Counted from the stretch's first letter, positions 45,763 through 55,254 are shown. The stretch: DNA of 64,000 bases from Desulfobacterium sp. (GCA_030145245.1 JAQYWC010000017.1:105723-169722); one strand, 5' to 3'. The notes: generated from the letters alone by a model not told the origin. Translations and numbers: made by a program.

Positions 45763-47004
45763 ATGTCTGTCTTAAGCAACAAAACAGGTTTAATCGAAGC
45801 GGCACCGGGAATCCGTAGAGGCCTTGCCGAACTGCCGGGCCACCTCAACGCTGAGACCATCAGTGCCGGTCTCATTGCTGCCATCTTCGGCTGTACAGGC
45901 CCGCCGTTGATTATTATGAACGCTGCCATGGCAGCAGGATACACATCGGTTCAGACCATTTCATGGCTCTGTTCGGTTTGTGTCTTTGGCGGGCTGCTGA
46001 GTCTTCTCCTGGCCCTTCGGTACCAGCAGCCCATAACGGGTGCATGGTCCATCCCCATTGCGGTGATGCTCGGCAACACCCTTACCTTTTTTAATATTAA
46101 CCAGGCCGTGGGCGCGTATTTCCTTGCCGGCCTCCTGGTGCTGGCACTGGGTTTTTCAGGCCTTGTGGGAAAAGTGATGCGGCTGTTGCCCATCCCCATT
46201 GTCATGGGCATGATTGCCGGGGCCATGATAAAATTTGGAACAGGCATGATCCTCTCCGTTCACTCCCTTCCCGTGGTGTGCGGTTCCGCCCTGGCCGGGT
46301 ATCTTGTCTGCACAAAATTTGCCAACCGGGTACCACCGGTGCTGGGGGCCCTGGTGATTGGCGTTGCCACAGCTTTTTTCACCGGCTCCATCGATTTTGC
46401 CAATTCCCAATACTCCTTTGTGATGCCGTCCTTGTTTGCCCCTGAATTTTCCCTGGATGCTTTTCTGTCCATCAGCATTCCCGTGGCCATACTTGTCATT
46501 GGTGCTGAAAATGCCCAGGCCACAGGCGTGCTTCTCACCGAAGGGTATAAGGCGCCCATTAATTTCATGACCATTGTCAGCGGGGTGGGTGGTATCCTCA
46601 CCTCATTTTTCGGCGGTCACAATGCCAATATTGCAGGTCCCATGACAGCCATCTGTGCGTCTGACGCAGCAGGCAAGTCAACCGAGGGCCGTTATGCCGC
46701 CACCGTTGTCAATGGCGTCCTCTTTGCCGGATTCGGCCTCATCGCCTCGGTGGCGGTAACATTTATTGAGAGCGTTCCCCGACCCCTGATCGGAGTGGTG
46801 GCGGGCCTTGCCATGATCGGTGTGCTGACCCAGGCGTTTGAGCAGGCTTTCTCTAATGGGAAATTTAAAACAGGGGCCTTTTTTGCCCTGGTCATTGCCA
46901 TGTCCGGTATCAGTATCGCAAAGGTCAGCGCCCCTTTCTGGGCCTTGATCGCAGGCGTGGTGGTCTCCCTTATCATTGAACCCCAGGATTTTAAGAAGGC
47001 TTAG
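45763..47004 (+). CDS. benE: BenE family transporter
   Basis: This is a 413-residue protein with about 12 membrane segments. It carries the BenE pattern: GPPLIIMNAAMAAGYT, QPITGAWSIPIAVMLG and GAENAQATGVLL. Characterised relatives are benzoate:H+ symporters; many others are of unknown specificity. The ATG at 45763 has only a weak ribosome site; a TTG 26 codons upstream adds a non-hydrophobic segment and is less likely. A BenE protein inside a methylamine-type operon is unusual: it might take up a second substrate or export the demethylated product. Confidence 0.82.
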   Translation: MSVLSNKTGLIEAAPGIRRGLAELPGHLNAETISAGLIAAIFGCTGPPLIIMNAAMAAGYTSVQTISWLCSVCVFGGLLSLLLALRYQQPITGAWSIPIAVMLGNTLTFFNINQAVGAYFLAGLLVLALGFSGLVGKVMRLLPIPIVMGMIAGAMIKFGTGMILSVHSLPVVCGSALAGYLVCTKFANRVPPVLGALVIGVATAFFTGSIDFANSQYSFVMPSLFAPEFSLDAFLSISIPVAILVIGAENAQATGVLLTEGYKAPINFMTIVSGVGGILTSFFGGHNANIAGPMTAICASDAAGKSTEGRYAATVVNGVLFAGFGLIASVAVTFIESVPRPLIGVVAGLAMIGVLTQAFEQAFSNGKFKTGAFFALVIAMSGISIAKVSAPFWALIAGVVVSLIIEPQDFKKA

Positions 47005-47040
47005 AAAATTGCGGGGAATCACCCTTTTTGGAGAATGAGC

Positions 47041-49101
47041 ATGTTTCGCAATAAGAGTCTGAAATTTAAAATGGTGCTGCTCATCTGTGGCACCGCCCTG
47101 GTGGCATTTGCCTCTACCATTGCCTACATCACGGTCAAAGCGTCCGGGAGTTCAAAAACGGAGTCGTTGAACCTTGCCGTTGAGACGGCCCACCGATATG
47201 GCAATCTGGTGAAATCGGAAATAGAGGGGCCTGTTTTTACGGCAAAAACCCTTTCCCAGACCATTGGCTCCCTGATGGAGGGGAGCGACGGTTTTTCCCG
47301 TGATCAGGTCAACGGTCTTTTAAAAAAAATGTTGATGGATAACCCGGATATCCCCGGCATTTTTGTGGCCTTTGAACCCAACGCCTTTGACGGCAACGAC
47401 GTTGAATTCAGAAATGCCCCGGGCCATGACGGTTCCGGCCGGTTTGTGCCCTATTGGAGTCGTGGCGGGGGCCTCAATGTCCGTCCCCTTGTCTCCTATG
47501 ACGATACGGGAAAGGTCGGGTCCTTTTACCATGTTCCCCTGTCAACGGGAAAACCCTTTCTCACCGAGCCGACAACCTATAGCAGTGGCGTGACGGTGGC
47601 GGACATCTGTGTCCCCATAAAGGTCCGGGGGCAATCCATTGGTATTGTCGGCATCGATTTTACCATGGATAAATTTGCCGATCTTGTGAAGCAGATAAAA
47701 CCCTTTGGTACGGGGTATGGGTTTCTGCTGGCCAACTCCGGGGTGACGGTTGCCCATCGTTCCGAGAAAATCATCGGCAAATATCTTGAGGAGTTCAACA
47801 AGCCCCAGGCCATGATCGATGCGGTCCGGGAAGGGCGGCTCTATACCGAGTTTGGCATGTCCCTGCTCCTTGGGGGAGATGCATTCACCGTGTATGCTCC
47901 CATCAAGATCAATGGTGTGCCGGGGCCCTGGAGCCTTGGTATTGGGGTCCCCATGGAAAAGGTGCTTGAGGATGCCCATGACCTTCGAAATGTCAGCCTG
48001 GGGATTGGCATCCTATCCCTTCTCCTGCTGTTCGGTGTGGTCTACTATCTTGCCGCCACCATCATTATCCAACCCCTCAAGGGGATTATTGCGGGGCTCA
48101 GGGACATTGCCGACGGTGAAGGGGATCTCACCATGCGGCTTCCTGTGTCAGGCAGGGATGAGCTGGGGGAACTTTCCACCTGGTTTAATACCTTTATGGA
48201 CAAGCTCCAGGCCGTCATCTCGGATGTTGTATCAACCTCAAGGGGGGTCGGAAATTCGTCGGTTTCATTGCTTGAGGTGTCCAAGGCGATGGCGTTGGGT
48301 GCGTCCGGGACATCGGAACGGTCCAACCGGGTGGCCGTTGCAGCAGAAGAGATGAATTCCACCACCGTCTCTGTTGCCGGTGCAATGGAACAGGCTTCAA
48401 CAAATATTAATATGGTGGCGAGTGCCACAGAGGAGATGACCGCCACAATCGATGAGGTGGCTGTCAATTCTGAAAAAGCCAGGGGCATATCTGAAACGGC
48501 CGTTGTCCAGGCCGGAAAAGCCTCTGATAAGATGAATATCCTGGGAGCCGCAGCCGATGAGATCGGCAAGGTGACCGAAACCATTACCGACATATCCGAG
48601 CAGACCAATCTTTTGGCCCTCAATGCAACCATTGAGGCGGCACGGGCCGGAGAAGCGGGAAAGGGGTTTGCCGTTGTGGCAGGAGAGATCAAGGAGCTTG
48701 CAAGGCAGACCGCTGATGCCACCCAGGAGATCAGGGCGAAAATTGAAAGAATCCAGAGTGTCACAAAGGATTCTGTTGGCCAGATCAAAGAAATTACAAC
48801 CGTCATCAATGATATCAGTGAGATCTCGTGCACCATCGCCTCCTCGGTTGAGGAGCAGTCCGTCGCCACCAAGGAGATTGCGGAGAATATCTCCCAGGCA
48901 TCCCAGGGGGTGAATGAGGTGAACGGAAACATCGCTCAAACAGCAACGGTTTCCGGGGAAATCTCTTCGGATATTGCAGAGGTGGATGCCTCTGCCCGGA
49001 TGATGACAAACAGCAGTGAGCAGGTAAATGAAAGTGCAAAAGAATTAACCGCCCTTGCAGATCAGCTTTCCACCCTTGTGGGTCAATTTAAAATCGAGTA
49101 G
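47041..49101 (+). CDS. Methyl-accepting chemotaxis protein, dCache type, in the demethylation operon
   Basis: This is a 686-residue chemoreceptor with TM1, a dCache domain ([52 protein letters not shown]), TM2 near 320-345, HAMP, and the signalling hairpin ([20 protein letters not shown]). GGAGA six bases before the ATG at 47041 favours that start over 47035. It is only distantly similar to the three tandem receptors in the sensor domain. Position between the transporters and the corrinoid protein implies that it senses the operon's substrate; dCache receptors for quaternary amines are known. No CheR pentapeptide. Confidence 0.92.
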   Translation: MFRNKSLKFKMVLLICGTALVAFASTIAYITVKASGSSKTESLNLAVETAHRYGNLVKSEIEGPVFTAKTLSQTIGSLMEGSDGFSRDQVNGLLKKMLMDNPDIPGIFVAFEPNAFDGNDVEFRNAPGHDGSGRFVPYWSRGGGLNVRPLVSYDDTGKVGSFYHVPLSTGKPFLTEPTTYSSGVTVADICVPIKVRGQSIGIVGIDFTMDKFADLVKQIKPFGTGYGFLLANSGVTVAHRSEKIIGKYLEEFNKPQAMIDAVREGRLYTEFGMSLLLGGDAFTVYAPIKINGVPGPWSLGIGVPMEKVLEDAHDLRNVSLGIGILSLLLLFGVVYYLAATIIIQPLKGIIAGLRDIADGEGDLTMRLPVSGRDELGELSTWFNTFMDKLQAVISDVVSTSRGVGNSSVSLLEVSKAMALGASGTSERSNRVAVAAEEMNSTTVSVAGAMEQASTNINMVASATEEMTATIDEVAVNSEKARGISETAVVQAGKASDKMNILGAAADEIGKVTETITDISEQTNLLALNATIEAARAGEAGKGFAVVAGEIKELARQTADATQEIRAKIERIQSVTKDSVGQIKEITTVINDISEISCTIASSVEEQSVATKEIAENISQASQGVNEVNGNIAQTATVSGEISSDIAEVDASARMMTNSSEQVNESAKELTALADQLSTLVGQFKIE

Positions 49102-49159
49102 GGGCCGTTGGAAACAATCCATAAAAAAAAGCAGATATTCAATTAAAAAGGAGAAACAG

Positions 49160-49792
49160 ATGACGGATTTCAATGCAATGACAGAGGCGCTGGTTGAGTG
49201 TGACGAAGATAAACTCTTTGAGATGGTCAATGCGGCCCTGGCAGATAATGTTCCTGCAGGGGATGTGCTCAATCAGGGGTTGATTTCAGGAATGGACATC
49301 GTTGGTGAGAAAATGGAGAATGGCGACATGTTCATTCCCGAGGTTCTCATGGCTGCCCAGGCAATGGGCCGGTGCGTGGAAATCTTGAAACCCCTCCTTG
49401 GAGAAGAGGACGCCGGTGGCGGCGCAAATGTCCTCATTGGTACGGTTAAGGGTGATCTCCACGATATTGGAAAGAACCTTGTGGCCATGATGCTGGAAAG
49501 TGCGGGAATGAATGTTCACAATATCGGGGTGGACATTGCTCCGGAAGAGTTCATCGCCCAGATCAAGGAAAAGAATGCCCAGATCGTTTGCCTGTCTGCG
49601 CTGCTGACCACAACAATGCCCATGATGAAGCAGACCGTTGAGGCCATTGTTGAAAGCGGGCTGAGGGATCAGGTGAAAATTCTGGTCGGGGGCGCGCCGG
49701 TGAACCAGGCTTTTGCCGATGAGATCGGTGCCGATGGATTTGCCCCGGATGCCGGGTCTGCTTCCAAGATTGCCAAGGCGCTTTTAAACTAA
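49160..49792 (+). CDS. Corrinoid protein (methyl carrier)
   Basis: This is a 210-residue cobalamin-binding protein like MttC/MtgC. A helical N-terminal cap carries GDMFIPEVLMAAQAMG, and the Rossmann B12 domain carries the lower-ligand motif D99-x-H101-x2-G104 (GDLHDIGKN) plus SALLTTTMP and VGGAPV. It accepts the methyl group from the MttB-family enzyme and passes it to the pterin methyltransferase encoded 19 bases downstream. AAAGGAG lies six bases before the ATG; upstream in-frame codons do not look like the family. Confidence 0.95.
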   Translation: MTDFNAMTEALVECDEDKLFEMVNAALADNVPAGDVLNQGLISGMDIVGEKMENGDMFIPEVLMAAQAMGRCVEILKPLLGEEDAGGGANVLIGTVKGDLHDIGKNLVAMMLESAGMNVHNIGVDIAPEEFIAQIKEKNAQIVCLSALLTTTMPMMKQTVEAIVESGLRDQVKILVGGAPVNQAFADEIGADGFAPDAGSASKIAKALLN

Positions 49793-49811
49793 TTAAGGAG
49801 GAATGTGTACC

Positions 49812-50612
49812 ATGTTTGAAGTAATAGGCGAGAGAATCAATACCTCCAGGAAAAAGGTGCAGGCTGCGGTTGCAGAAAGGGATGCCGACTACATTGTTGA
49901 TGATGTAAAACAGCAGCTTGCAGCCGGGGCCGACTATATTGACGTCAATGCCGGCGCCCGAATCGGGCATGAAACAGAAGATATGCAGTGGCTCATAGAT
50001 ACCATCCAGCCCATTGCAACGGTGCCGCTATGCCTTGACAGCCCTGATCCCGCTGTGCTTGAGATGGCCTTCCAGATGGTTGAAGCAGAGCCGATGATCA
50101 ACTCCATCAGCCTTGAAACAGATCGTCTTGGGGCCATGTTGCCCTTTCTTGAGGGCAAGGCGTGCAAGGTGATCGCCCTTTGCATGGATGATGCCGGAAT
50201 GCCCGCTTCCTCGGATGATATTATCGGACGGGCTGTTAAACTTGTTGAAGAGCTTAACCGGGTGGGCATCAAGACAGAATCTATTTATATTGACCCCCTT
50301 GTCCAACCCATCAGCACGGACAGCAATAAAGGGGTGATGGTGCTTGATGCTGTGCGGGGGATAAAGAAAAACTTTCCCGAAGTTCATATCACGGGCGGCC
50401 TTTCCAATATATCCTACGGTCTTCCCCAGAGACGGATCATAAACAGGACCTTTGTCGGCCTTATGATGGATGCCGGCATGGATTCAGCCATCATCGATCC
50501 CCTGGACCAGGCGATCATGGCGACCATCAAAACTGCGGATATGCTCCTTGGACATGATAATTTCTGCGGGGGATATCTCAAGGGCGTTCGCTCGGGTGCT
50601 ATAAAGAGCTGA
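49812..50612 (+). CDS. Methyl-corrinoid:tetrahydrofolate methyltransferase (MtgA/MtvA type)
   Basis: This is a 266-residue pterin-binding TIM barrel. The family pattern is IGERINTSRKKV at the start, GADYIDVNAGAR, LCLDSPDP and INSISLE. It transfers the methyl group from the corrinoid protein to tetrahydrofolate, feeding the Wood-Ljungdahl (C1) oxidation branch common in sulfate reducers. The ATG at 49812 was chosen because AGGAGG is ten bases away; the in-frame ATG at 49803 is too close to it. A strong terminator follows. Confidence 0.93.
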   Translation: MFEVIGERINTSRKKVQAAVAERDADYIVDDVKQQLAAGADYIDVNAGARIGHETEDMQWLIDTIQPIATVPLCLDSPDPAVLEMAFQMVEAEPMINSISLETDRLGAMLPFLEGKACKVIALCMDDAGMPASSDDIIGRAVKLVEELNRVGIKTESIYIDPLVQPISTDSNKGVMVLDAVRGIKKNFPEVHITGGLSNISYGLPQRRIINRTFVGLMMDAGMDSAIIDPLDQAIMATIKTADMLLGHDNFCGGYLKGVRSGAIKS

Positions 50613-50663
50613 TGGGGGGCTGGGAGGAGGGGTTGCCTTTCTTCCCAGGGGCCCATTGCAAAG

Positions 50664-50704
50664 AAAAGGACCGAATCCAGGCCATGGCCGGATTCGGTCC
50701 TTTT
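50664..50704 (+). terminator. Rho-independent terminator of the demethylation operon
   Basis: A 15-base-pair perfect stem (AAAAGGACCGAATCC with its complement at 50690-50704) with an 11-base loop, followed by a T-run. It ends the operon and, in the other direction, would also stop leftward transcripts. Confidence 0.88.
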
Positions 50705-50801
50705 TCTTTTAGCTTCTTAGCTTTGATTCTCGTGTTATTTTGCCAGGAGAATCAGAACTTTTTTTGGTTCTGGCTTGTCCCGGTTAGGGACGGGGGTCGG
50801 T

Positions 50802-51209
50802 TCAGGAGGCTTTGGCTGCCTTGTAGGCGTCGTTGAGCCGCTCCTTGATATAGGCCACGCCCTTTTCTTCATACTCGTCAAGGTCGAAGCAGTAACCGTC
50901 TGATCCCAAAAGGCCTTCCGGGATGAGGTCCCCTTCTTCGTCCGGGTCGGTGACCATGTCGCCGTAAAAACAGACCGACAGCCAGCGGGCGGACGGATCG
51001 TCATCGATTACATCGGCCATGGCAAACAGGGTGCGCTCGGTCTGGTTCGCGTGTTGCGGCCGGAGGGAGTAGCTGACCCCGGGCCGTGCAATGAATTCAA
51101 CGGTGACGCCTTCCATTGCAAGGATGTGATCCTTTAGTTCCATAAAGGCCTGTTTGGTTCGTGTGTCGGTCTCTTCCCAGGTTTCCAGGAATGCATCAAT
51201 CTCTTTCAT
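50802..51209 (-). CDS. Hypothetical protein
   Basis: This is a 135-residue soluble protein. It opens with a helix (MKEIDAFLETWEETDTRTKQ). The centre has RPGVSYSLRP, and the acidic end includes DGYCFDLDEYEE, ending in a helical tail. GAGGAG stands close before the ATG. I do not recognise the family. It is a single gene facing the demethylation operon terminator. Confidence 0.7.
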   Translation of the reverse strand: MKEIDAFLETWEETDTRTKQAFMELKDHILAMEGVTVEFIARPGVSYSLRPQHANQTERTLFAMADVIDDDPSARWLSVCFYGDMVTDPDEEGDLIPEGLLGSDGYCFDLDEYEEKGVAYIKERLNDAYKAAKAS

Positions 51210-51266
51210 GGTTCTCCTCTCTTAATCCGTTTGTGTGGTTGGAAGTCAGATTCTGGTATTATAGCG

Positions 51267-51302
51267 TCTCGCATATGAATCGATGGGGCATTAATTCGAG
51301 TG
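51267..51302. repeat. Dispersed intergenic repeat, copy 2 (compact form)
   Basis: TCTCGCATATGAAT (51267-51280) and GCATTAATTCGAGTG (51288-51302) are the two halves of the element also at 22768-22829, but here seven bases apart rather than about thirty. It lies just beyond the moaB stop codon. Confidence 0.6.
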
Positions 51303-51322
51303 CAAAGATCTATGGCAAGGGG

Positions 51323-51832
51323 TCAGGGTGCTTCCGACATGTGGTTGACCATATGGCCGAGCTCAGGAAAGATCAACTGGTTGCAGGCAAGCTTGCACGC
51401 CTTGAGACTGCCGGGCATGCAGAAGACCAGGACATTGTTGATGATGCCGGCCGTGGCCCTGGAGAGGAGGGCTGCGGAATCGATCTCCTCAAAGCTGAGC
51501 TGGGCAAACAGGACTGAGAAGGCGGTGAGTTCCTTTATAAAGAGGGGTGAGACGGCCTCCACGGTGACGTCCCTGGGGCTGATGCCCGTTCCCCCGGTCA
51601 TGATAATGGCATGGGGGGCGATCTGGCCGACCACATGGTCGATAAGCTCCCTGATTGCCGTGATCTCGTCGGTGACCACATGGTGAACCACCACTTCATG
51701 GCCCTCCCGCTTGGCCTGTTTCTTTATCCAGGCGCCGCTCTTGTCGTCGGCAAGGCTCCTTGTGGTGGATACGGATATGACGGCCACCCGCAGGCGGCCC
51801 GGATTTTTTTTCTTGTGTGTCAAGGTGCCCAT
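51323..51832 (-). CDS. moaB: MoaB/MogA-type molybdopterin adenylyltransferase
   Basis: This is a 169-residue protein of the MoaB/Mog fold, which adenylylates molybdopterin before molybdenum insertion. VAVISVSTTRSLADDKSG and GGTGISPRDVTVEAV are the conserved segments, with the second holding the substrate-binding loop and catalytic Asp. It lies two bases after pyrR on the minus strand. Other molybdopterin genes are divergent to its right, so the two transcripts together give a molybdenum cofactor locus. Confidence 0.9.
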   Translation of the reverse strand: MGTLTHKKKNPGRLRVAVISVSTTRSLADDKSGAWIKKQAKREGHEVVVHHVVTDEITAIRELIDHVVGQIAPHAIIMTGGTGISPRDVTVEAVSPLFIKELTAFSVLFAQLSFEEIDSAALLSRATAGIINNVLVFCMPGSLKACKLACNQLIFPELGHMVNHMSEAP

Positions 51833-51834
51833 GT

Positions 51835-52374
51835 TTAATCTTCCTGTTCTATGTATACCCGGTCTTCGTTGTCGTGCTCTTTGAGGCAGACGTTGACCGT
51901 GTCCGAGTGAAGGGTGGCAAGGGTGGTTCCCCTGTAGTCTGCCTGGAGGGGCAGTTCCCGGTGGCCCCGGTCCACCAGCACGGCAAGTTCGATCCGTGCG
52001 GGACGGCCGAAATCCATGATGGCATCCATGGCAGCCCGTATGGTTCGCCCGGTAAAGAGAACATCATCCACAAGGATGATCTTTTTGTGGTCCACGGAAA
52101 AGGCGATCTTTGAAGGCCTGACAATGGGATGGTGGCTGATCTGGGTCCAGTCGTCCCTGTAGAGGTTGATGTCCATGGCCCCCACCGGCACCCGGACTCC
52201 CTCGATCTTAAGGATCTTCTCCTGAAGTCGTTGTGCAAGAAAGTCTCCCCGGGTCATTATTCCTGCCAGGGCAAGGTCCTTTGCCCCCCTGTGGGCTTCG
52301 ATAATCTCATAGGACATCCGGGTGATTGCCCGCTCTATGTCTTCGGTATTTAGAATGGTTCTCTGTTTTTTCAT
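51835..52374 (-). CDS. pyrR: PyrR bifunctional pyrimidine regulator / uracil phosphoribosyltransferase
   Basis: This is a 179-residue PRTase. It carries the PRPP motif ILVDDVLFTGRTIRAA and the PyrR hallmarks TRMSYEIIEAHRGAKDL and VPVGAMDINLYRDD. In Gram-positives PyrR binds pyr mRNA attenuators; outside them it may act mainly as an enzyme. No pyr genes or attenuator are adjacent. The ATG at 52374 has AAGGA six bases upstream. Located before moaB in the same transcript. Confidence 0.93.
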   Translation of the reverse strand: MKKQRTILNTEDIERAITRMSYEIIEAHRGAKDLALAGIMTRGDFLAQRLQEKILKIEGVRVPVGAMDINLYRDDWTQISHHPIVRPSKIAFSVDHKKIILVDDVLFTGRTIRAAMDAIMDFGRPARIELAVLVDRGHRELPLQADYRGTTLATLHSDTVNVCLKEHDNEDRVYIEQED

Positions 52375-52622
52375 ATGTGATCCTTGATGTGTCAATAGCA
52401 CCGGTCCTGCATCCTTTTTCGGAGGCTGGCCAACCGTTACCCATAGGCCCGGCAGAAACGGTTTTGCCGGATTTTGATTCCAAATTTATGGTTAAACTGT
52501 TATCATTTTTTTTTCTACTGGGCAACACCTTGATTTTAACTTTCACATACTATACTTATTGGCCCGACGGCTTATTGGAATGTAGTGGGTGTTGAGGGGC
52601 TAATAAACGAGATCTTGATGTA

Positions 52623-53222
52623 ATGAAACATGACTGCACCGGAGTTATCCTGGCCGGCGGCCGGAACAAGAGGCTGCCGGGAATAAAAAAATCCTTCCAT
52701 GAAATACGGGGCCGGAAGATCATGGAGATCATCCATGGCCTCTTCTCCTCCCTGTTTGACGAGGTGATCATTGTCGCCAATGATCCTGCGGCCTTTGCCG
52801 GATGGGACGGAACCATTGTTTCGGATATCTATCCCTGCGGATGTCCCCTGGCCGGCATCCATGCCGGGCTGTTTTATGCGTCCACCGGTAATGTTTTTGT
52901 CTCTGCCTGCGACACCCCCTTTCTTGAAAGGCGGCTGGCCGAGTACATCCTTTCCCGGACGGGACCGGGGATCGACATTGTGATCCCGGAAACCGATGCC
53001 GGATTAGAGCCCCTGTGCGCCGTTTATTCAAAGCAATGCCTGCCCCTGATAGAGAAAAATCTTGAGAACAATATCTTCATGATAAAAAAGTTCTTCAAGA
53101 AGCAGCGGATGCGAACAATTCCCATGGATAAGATCCAGGAACTCGATCCTGGGATAGACTCATTTTTTAATATTAACACCCCGGAAGATCTTGCCAGGGC
53201 AAGGGCGATGGCGGTGAAATAA
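52623..53222 (+). CDS. mobA: Molybdenum cofactor guanylyltransferase
   Basis: This 199-residue nucleotidyltransferase attaches GMP to molybdopterin, making the bis-MGD cofactor of formate dehydrogenases and related enzymes. GVILAGGRNKRLPGIKKSF is the NTP-binding N-terminus (with RNKR replacing the usual SSRMG), and VSACDTPFL is the metal-binding Asp region. The frame is good and the start has a weak ribosome site. First gene of a plus-strand operon with the MoaE-like gene, moaC, rmuC and mltA. Confidence 0.9.
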   Translation: MKHDCTGVILAGGRNKRLPGIKKSFHEIRGRKIMEIIHGLFSSLFDEVIIVANDPAAFAGWDGTIVSDIYPCGCPLAGIHAGLFYASTGNVFVSACDTPFLERRLAEYILSRTGPGIDIVIPETDAGLEPLCAVYSKQCLPLIEKNLENNIFMIKKFFKKQRMRTIPMDKIQELDPGIDSFFNINTPEDLARARAMAVK

Positions 53223-53232
53223 GGAGAAACCG

Positions 53233-53592
53233 ATGGATATAAATGCAATGATTCAACAGATAAAATCCCGGCCCGACTATGACAGGGTGGGGATGATCCT
53301 CTGCCATAACGGGGTGGTGAGAAAGACCACACGGGAGGGCAGGGAAGTGACAGGCTTGCGGGTTGAGGTGGACCATGGCGGTCTTGAACGCCTCATCGCG
53401 ACCCAGAAGAGCAAAGAGGGCATCGTGGAGGTACTTGTTGCCATCGAAGAGGACCGGGACCTTGCCGTGGGCGAGGATATCATGGCCATCGTGGTCGCAG
53501 GGGACATCCGGGAGCGGGTGATCCAGACCCTGGGCGACACACTGGAAGCGGTCAAGACCCAGATCACCACCAAACAGCAGTTTTACAAGTAG
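53233..53592 (+). CDS. MoaE-like protein (molybdopterin synthase large subunit-like)
   Basis: This is a 119-residue protein placed between mobA and moaC. It shows the MoaE order of segments: CHNGVVRKTTREGREV in place of the FxGxVR motif, VEVLVAIEEDRDLAVGEDI corresponding to the hydrophobic VAIxHRxGxLxVGE, then ERVIQTLGDTLEAVK and a Lys-containing end (TTKQQFYK). It is shorter than MoaE (about 150 residues) and diverged at the catalytic lysine region. No MoaD gene is nearby. Annotated MoaE-like because function is not certain. Confidence 0.75.
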   Translation: MDINAMIQQIKSRPDYDRVGMILCHNGVVRKTTREGREVTGLRVEVDHGGLERLIATQKSKEGIVEVLVAIEEDRDLAVGEDIMAIVVAGDIRERVIQTLGDTLEAVKTQITTKQQFYK

Positions 53593-53606
53593 GGGACGGA
53601 AAATAG

Positions 53607-54098
53607 ATGACAGAGTTTACTCACCTGGACGACCAGGGCAGGGTCCGGATGGTGGATGTGGCGGACAAGGATGTAACAAAGCGCGTGGCCGTTGCCAGGG
53701 GCAGGATCGAGATGACGGCCGATACCCTGGAGAGAATCACGGGCAGCAATGTCAAAAAGGGCAACGTGTTTGAGGCGGCTCGGATCGCAGGCGTCATGGC
53801 AGCCAAGAAAACCTCCGACCTGATCCCCATGTGCCATCCGTTGAACATCACCCATGTGCGGGTGGATTTTTTCCCGGATCCTGCAAACAACACCATTGAG
53901 ATCGAGGCCGAAGCCTCCCTTGCCGGGAGAACCGGGGTGGAGATGGAAGCCCTGACCGCAGTTTCGGTTGCGGCCCTTACCATCTACGACATGTGCAAAT
54001 CCTATGATAAGGGTATGATCATCTCCGACATCCATCTTAAGACAAAGCAGGGGGGAAAGAGCGGTACCTTTGTGGCGGAGCGGTATGATCACACCTGA
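53607..54098 (+). CDS. moaC: Cyclic pyranopterin monophosphate synthase
   Basis: This 163-residue enzyme makes cyclic pyranopterin monophosphate together with MoaA. It carries the complete MoaC signature: MVDVADKDVTKRVAVARG, KKTSDLIPMCHPLNIT, VEMEALTAVSVAALTIYDMCKS and KQGGKSG. The Lys and Asp in YDMCKSYDKGM are in the expected places. No moaA gene lies in the window. Its end overlaps the rmuC start by 14 bases. Confidence 0.96.
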   Translation: MTEFTHLDDQGRVRMVDVADKDVTKRVAVARGRIEMTADTLERITGSNVKKGNVFEAARIAGVMAAKKTSDLIPMCHPLNITHVRVDFFPDPANNTIEIEAEASLAGRTGVEMEALTAVSVAALTIYDMCKSYDKGMIISDIHLKTKQGGKSGTFVAERYDHT

Positions 54099-55254
54099 TA
54101 ACCTTAAGTTCCTGGGCGCAGGGTTCCTGGCAGGACTGCTCCTGTGCATGGTTCTCCAGCGGCTGGGACTCTCCATTGTCTCACGGCGTTTGAGAAGCAT
54201 TTCAGCTGAGGCGCTCCAGGTCAACTCCAGCCAGTTCCTCGAGCTGGCTGACCACTATTTTGCAGGTTATGTCAAGGAGGCGAAAAAGGACCTCGGCATC
54301 AAGGGTGATGAGATCATCCGGAGCGTTGACCCGGTGCGCCAGGCCCTGGACCGGTACGAAAACCGCCTGGGCCAGATGGAGCTTGACCGGGAAAAGGCCT
54401 TTGGCTCCCTTTCGGCCCAGCTGGTGGAGATGGCAAGAACCCAGCAGAACCTGAGAAAAGAGACCGGCAACCTGGTGAAATCCCTGCGCCTTCCCCATGT
54501 TAGGGGCCGGTGGGGGGAGATCACCCTGAGACGGGTGGCTGAGCTGGCCGGCATGGCCGACCAGTGCGACTTCACTGAGCAGCTCCAGAAGGGTTCTGGA
54601 AAAGGGGCGCTCCGGCCGGACATGGTGATTCACCTGCCCGGGGACCGCAACATTGTGGTGGACTCCAAGGTGCCCCTTTCTGCATATCTCGATGCCCTTG
54701 AGGCGTCCACCCGGGAAGAGAGACGGGAAAAGCTCCGGAACCACGCCCGACAGGTCCAGGTCCACATCAAAGCCCTGTCTGCCAAGGAGTACTGGAAGCA
54801 GTTTGTTCCCACACCCGAGTTTGTGGTGCTCTTCATTCCCGGGGAGAACTTTTTCAGCGCGGCCCTGGCCCAGAAGCCCGATCTCATCGAAGCGGCCATT
54901 GAAAAAGGAGTGGTGCTGGCAACGCCTGCAACCCTGATCTCCCTTCTCAAGGCGGTCTCCTACGGGTGGCGCCAGGAGAAGAGCCATGAAAATGCAAAAG
55001 AGATCACAAAGCTCGGTACCGAACTTTTCCAGCGCATCTCTGCCATGGCAGGGAACATGAACCGTTTGGGAAAGGATATCGAAAAAGCGGCCGTGACCTA
55101 CAATAAAACCGTGGGATCCATGGAGAGCCGGGTCATGGTCTCTGCCAGAAAGCTGTCAAGTCTTGGCATCTCCCAGGAGGAGGAAATTACCCCCATGGAG
55201 CCGGTCAACGGCGGCACACGGACAATGGAATTTCAGGAGGAAACATGCGTATAG
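54085..55254 (+). CDS. rmuC: RmuC family DNA recombination protein
   Basis: This is a 389-residue membrane-anchored protein: an N-terminal TM helix (GFLAGLLLCMVLQRLG), a coiled coil and then the RmuC nuclease-like domain. Diagnostic segments are VRGRWGEITLRRVAELAGM, RPDMVIHLPGDRNIVVDSKVPL and TPEFVVLFIPGENFFSAAL. Family members limit inversions at repeats. The ATG at 54085 has GGAG four bases away. Confidence 0.9.
   Translation: MITPDNLKFLGAGFLAGLLLCMVLQRLGLSIVSRRLRSISAEALQVNSSQFLELADHYFAGYVKEAKKDLGIKGDEIIRSVDPVRQALDRYENRLGQMELDREKAFGSLSAQLVEMARTQQNLRKETGNLVKSLRLPHVRGRWGEITLRRVAELAGMADQCDFTEQLQKGSGKGALRPDMVIHLPGDRNIVVDSKVPLSAYLDALEASTREERREKLRNHARQVQVHIKALSAKEYWKQFVPTPEFVVLFIPGENFFSAALAQKPDLIEAAIEKGVVLATPATLISLLKAVSYGWRQEKSHENAKEITKLGTELFQRISAMAGNMNRLGKDIEKAAVTYNKTVGSMESRVMVSARKLSSLGISQEEEITPMEPVNGGTRTMEFQEETCV

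Noticed and set aside
50612..50836. A plus-strand frame after the demethylation operon
   Set aside because: It passes through the terminator hairpin and has no recognisable protein features.
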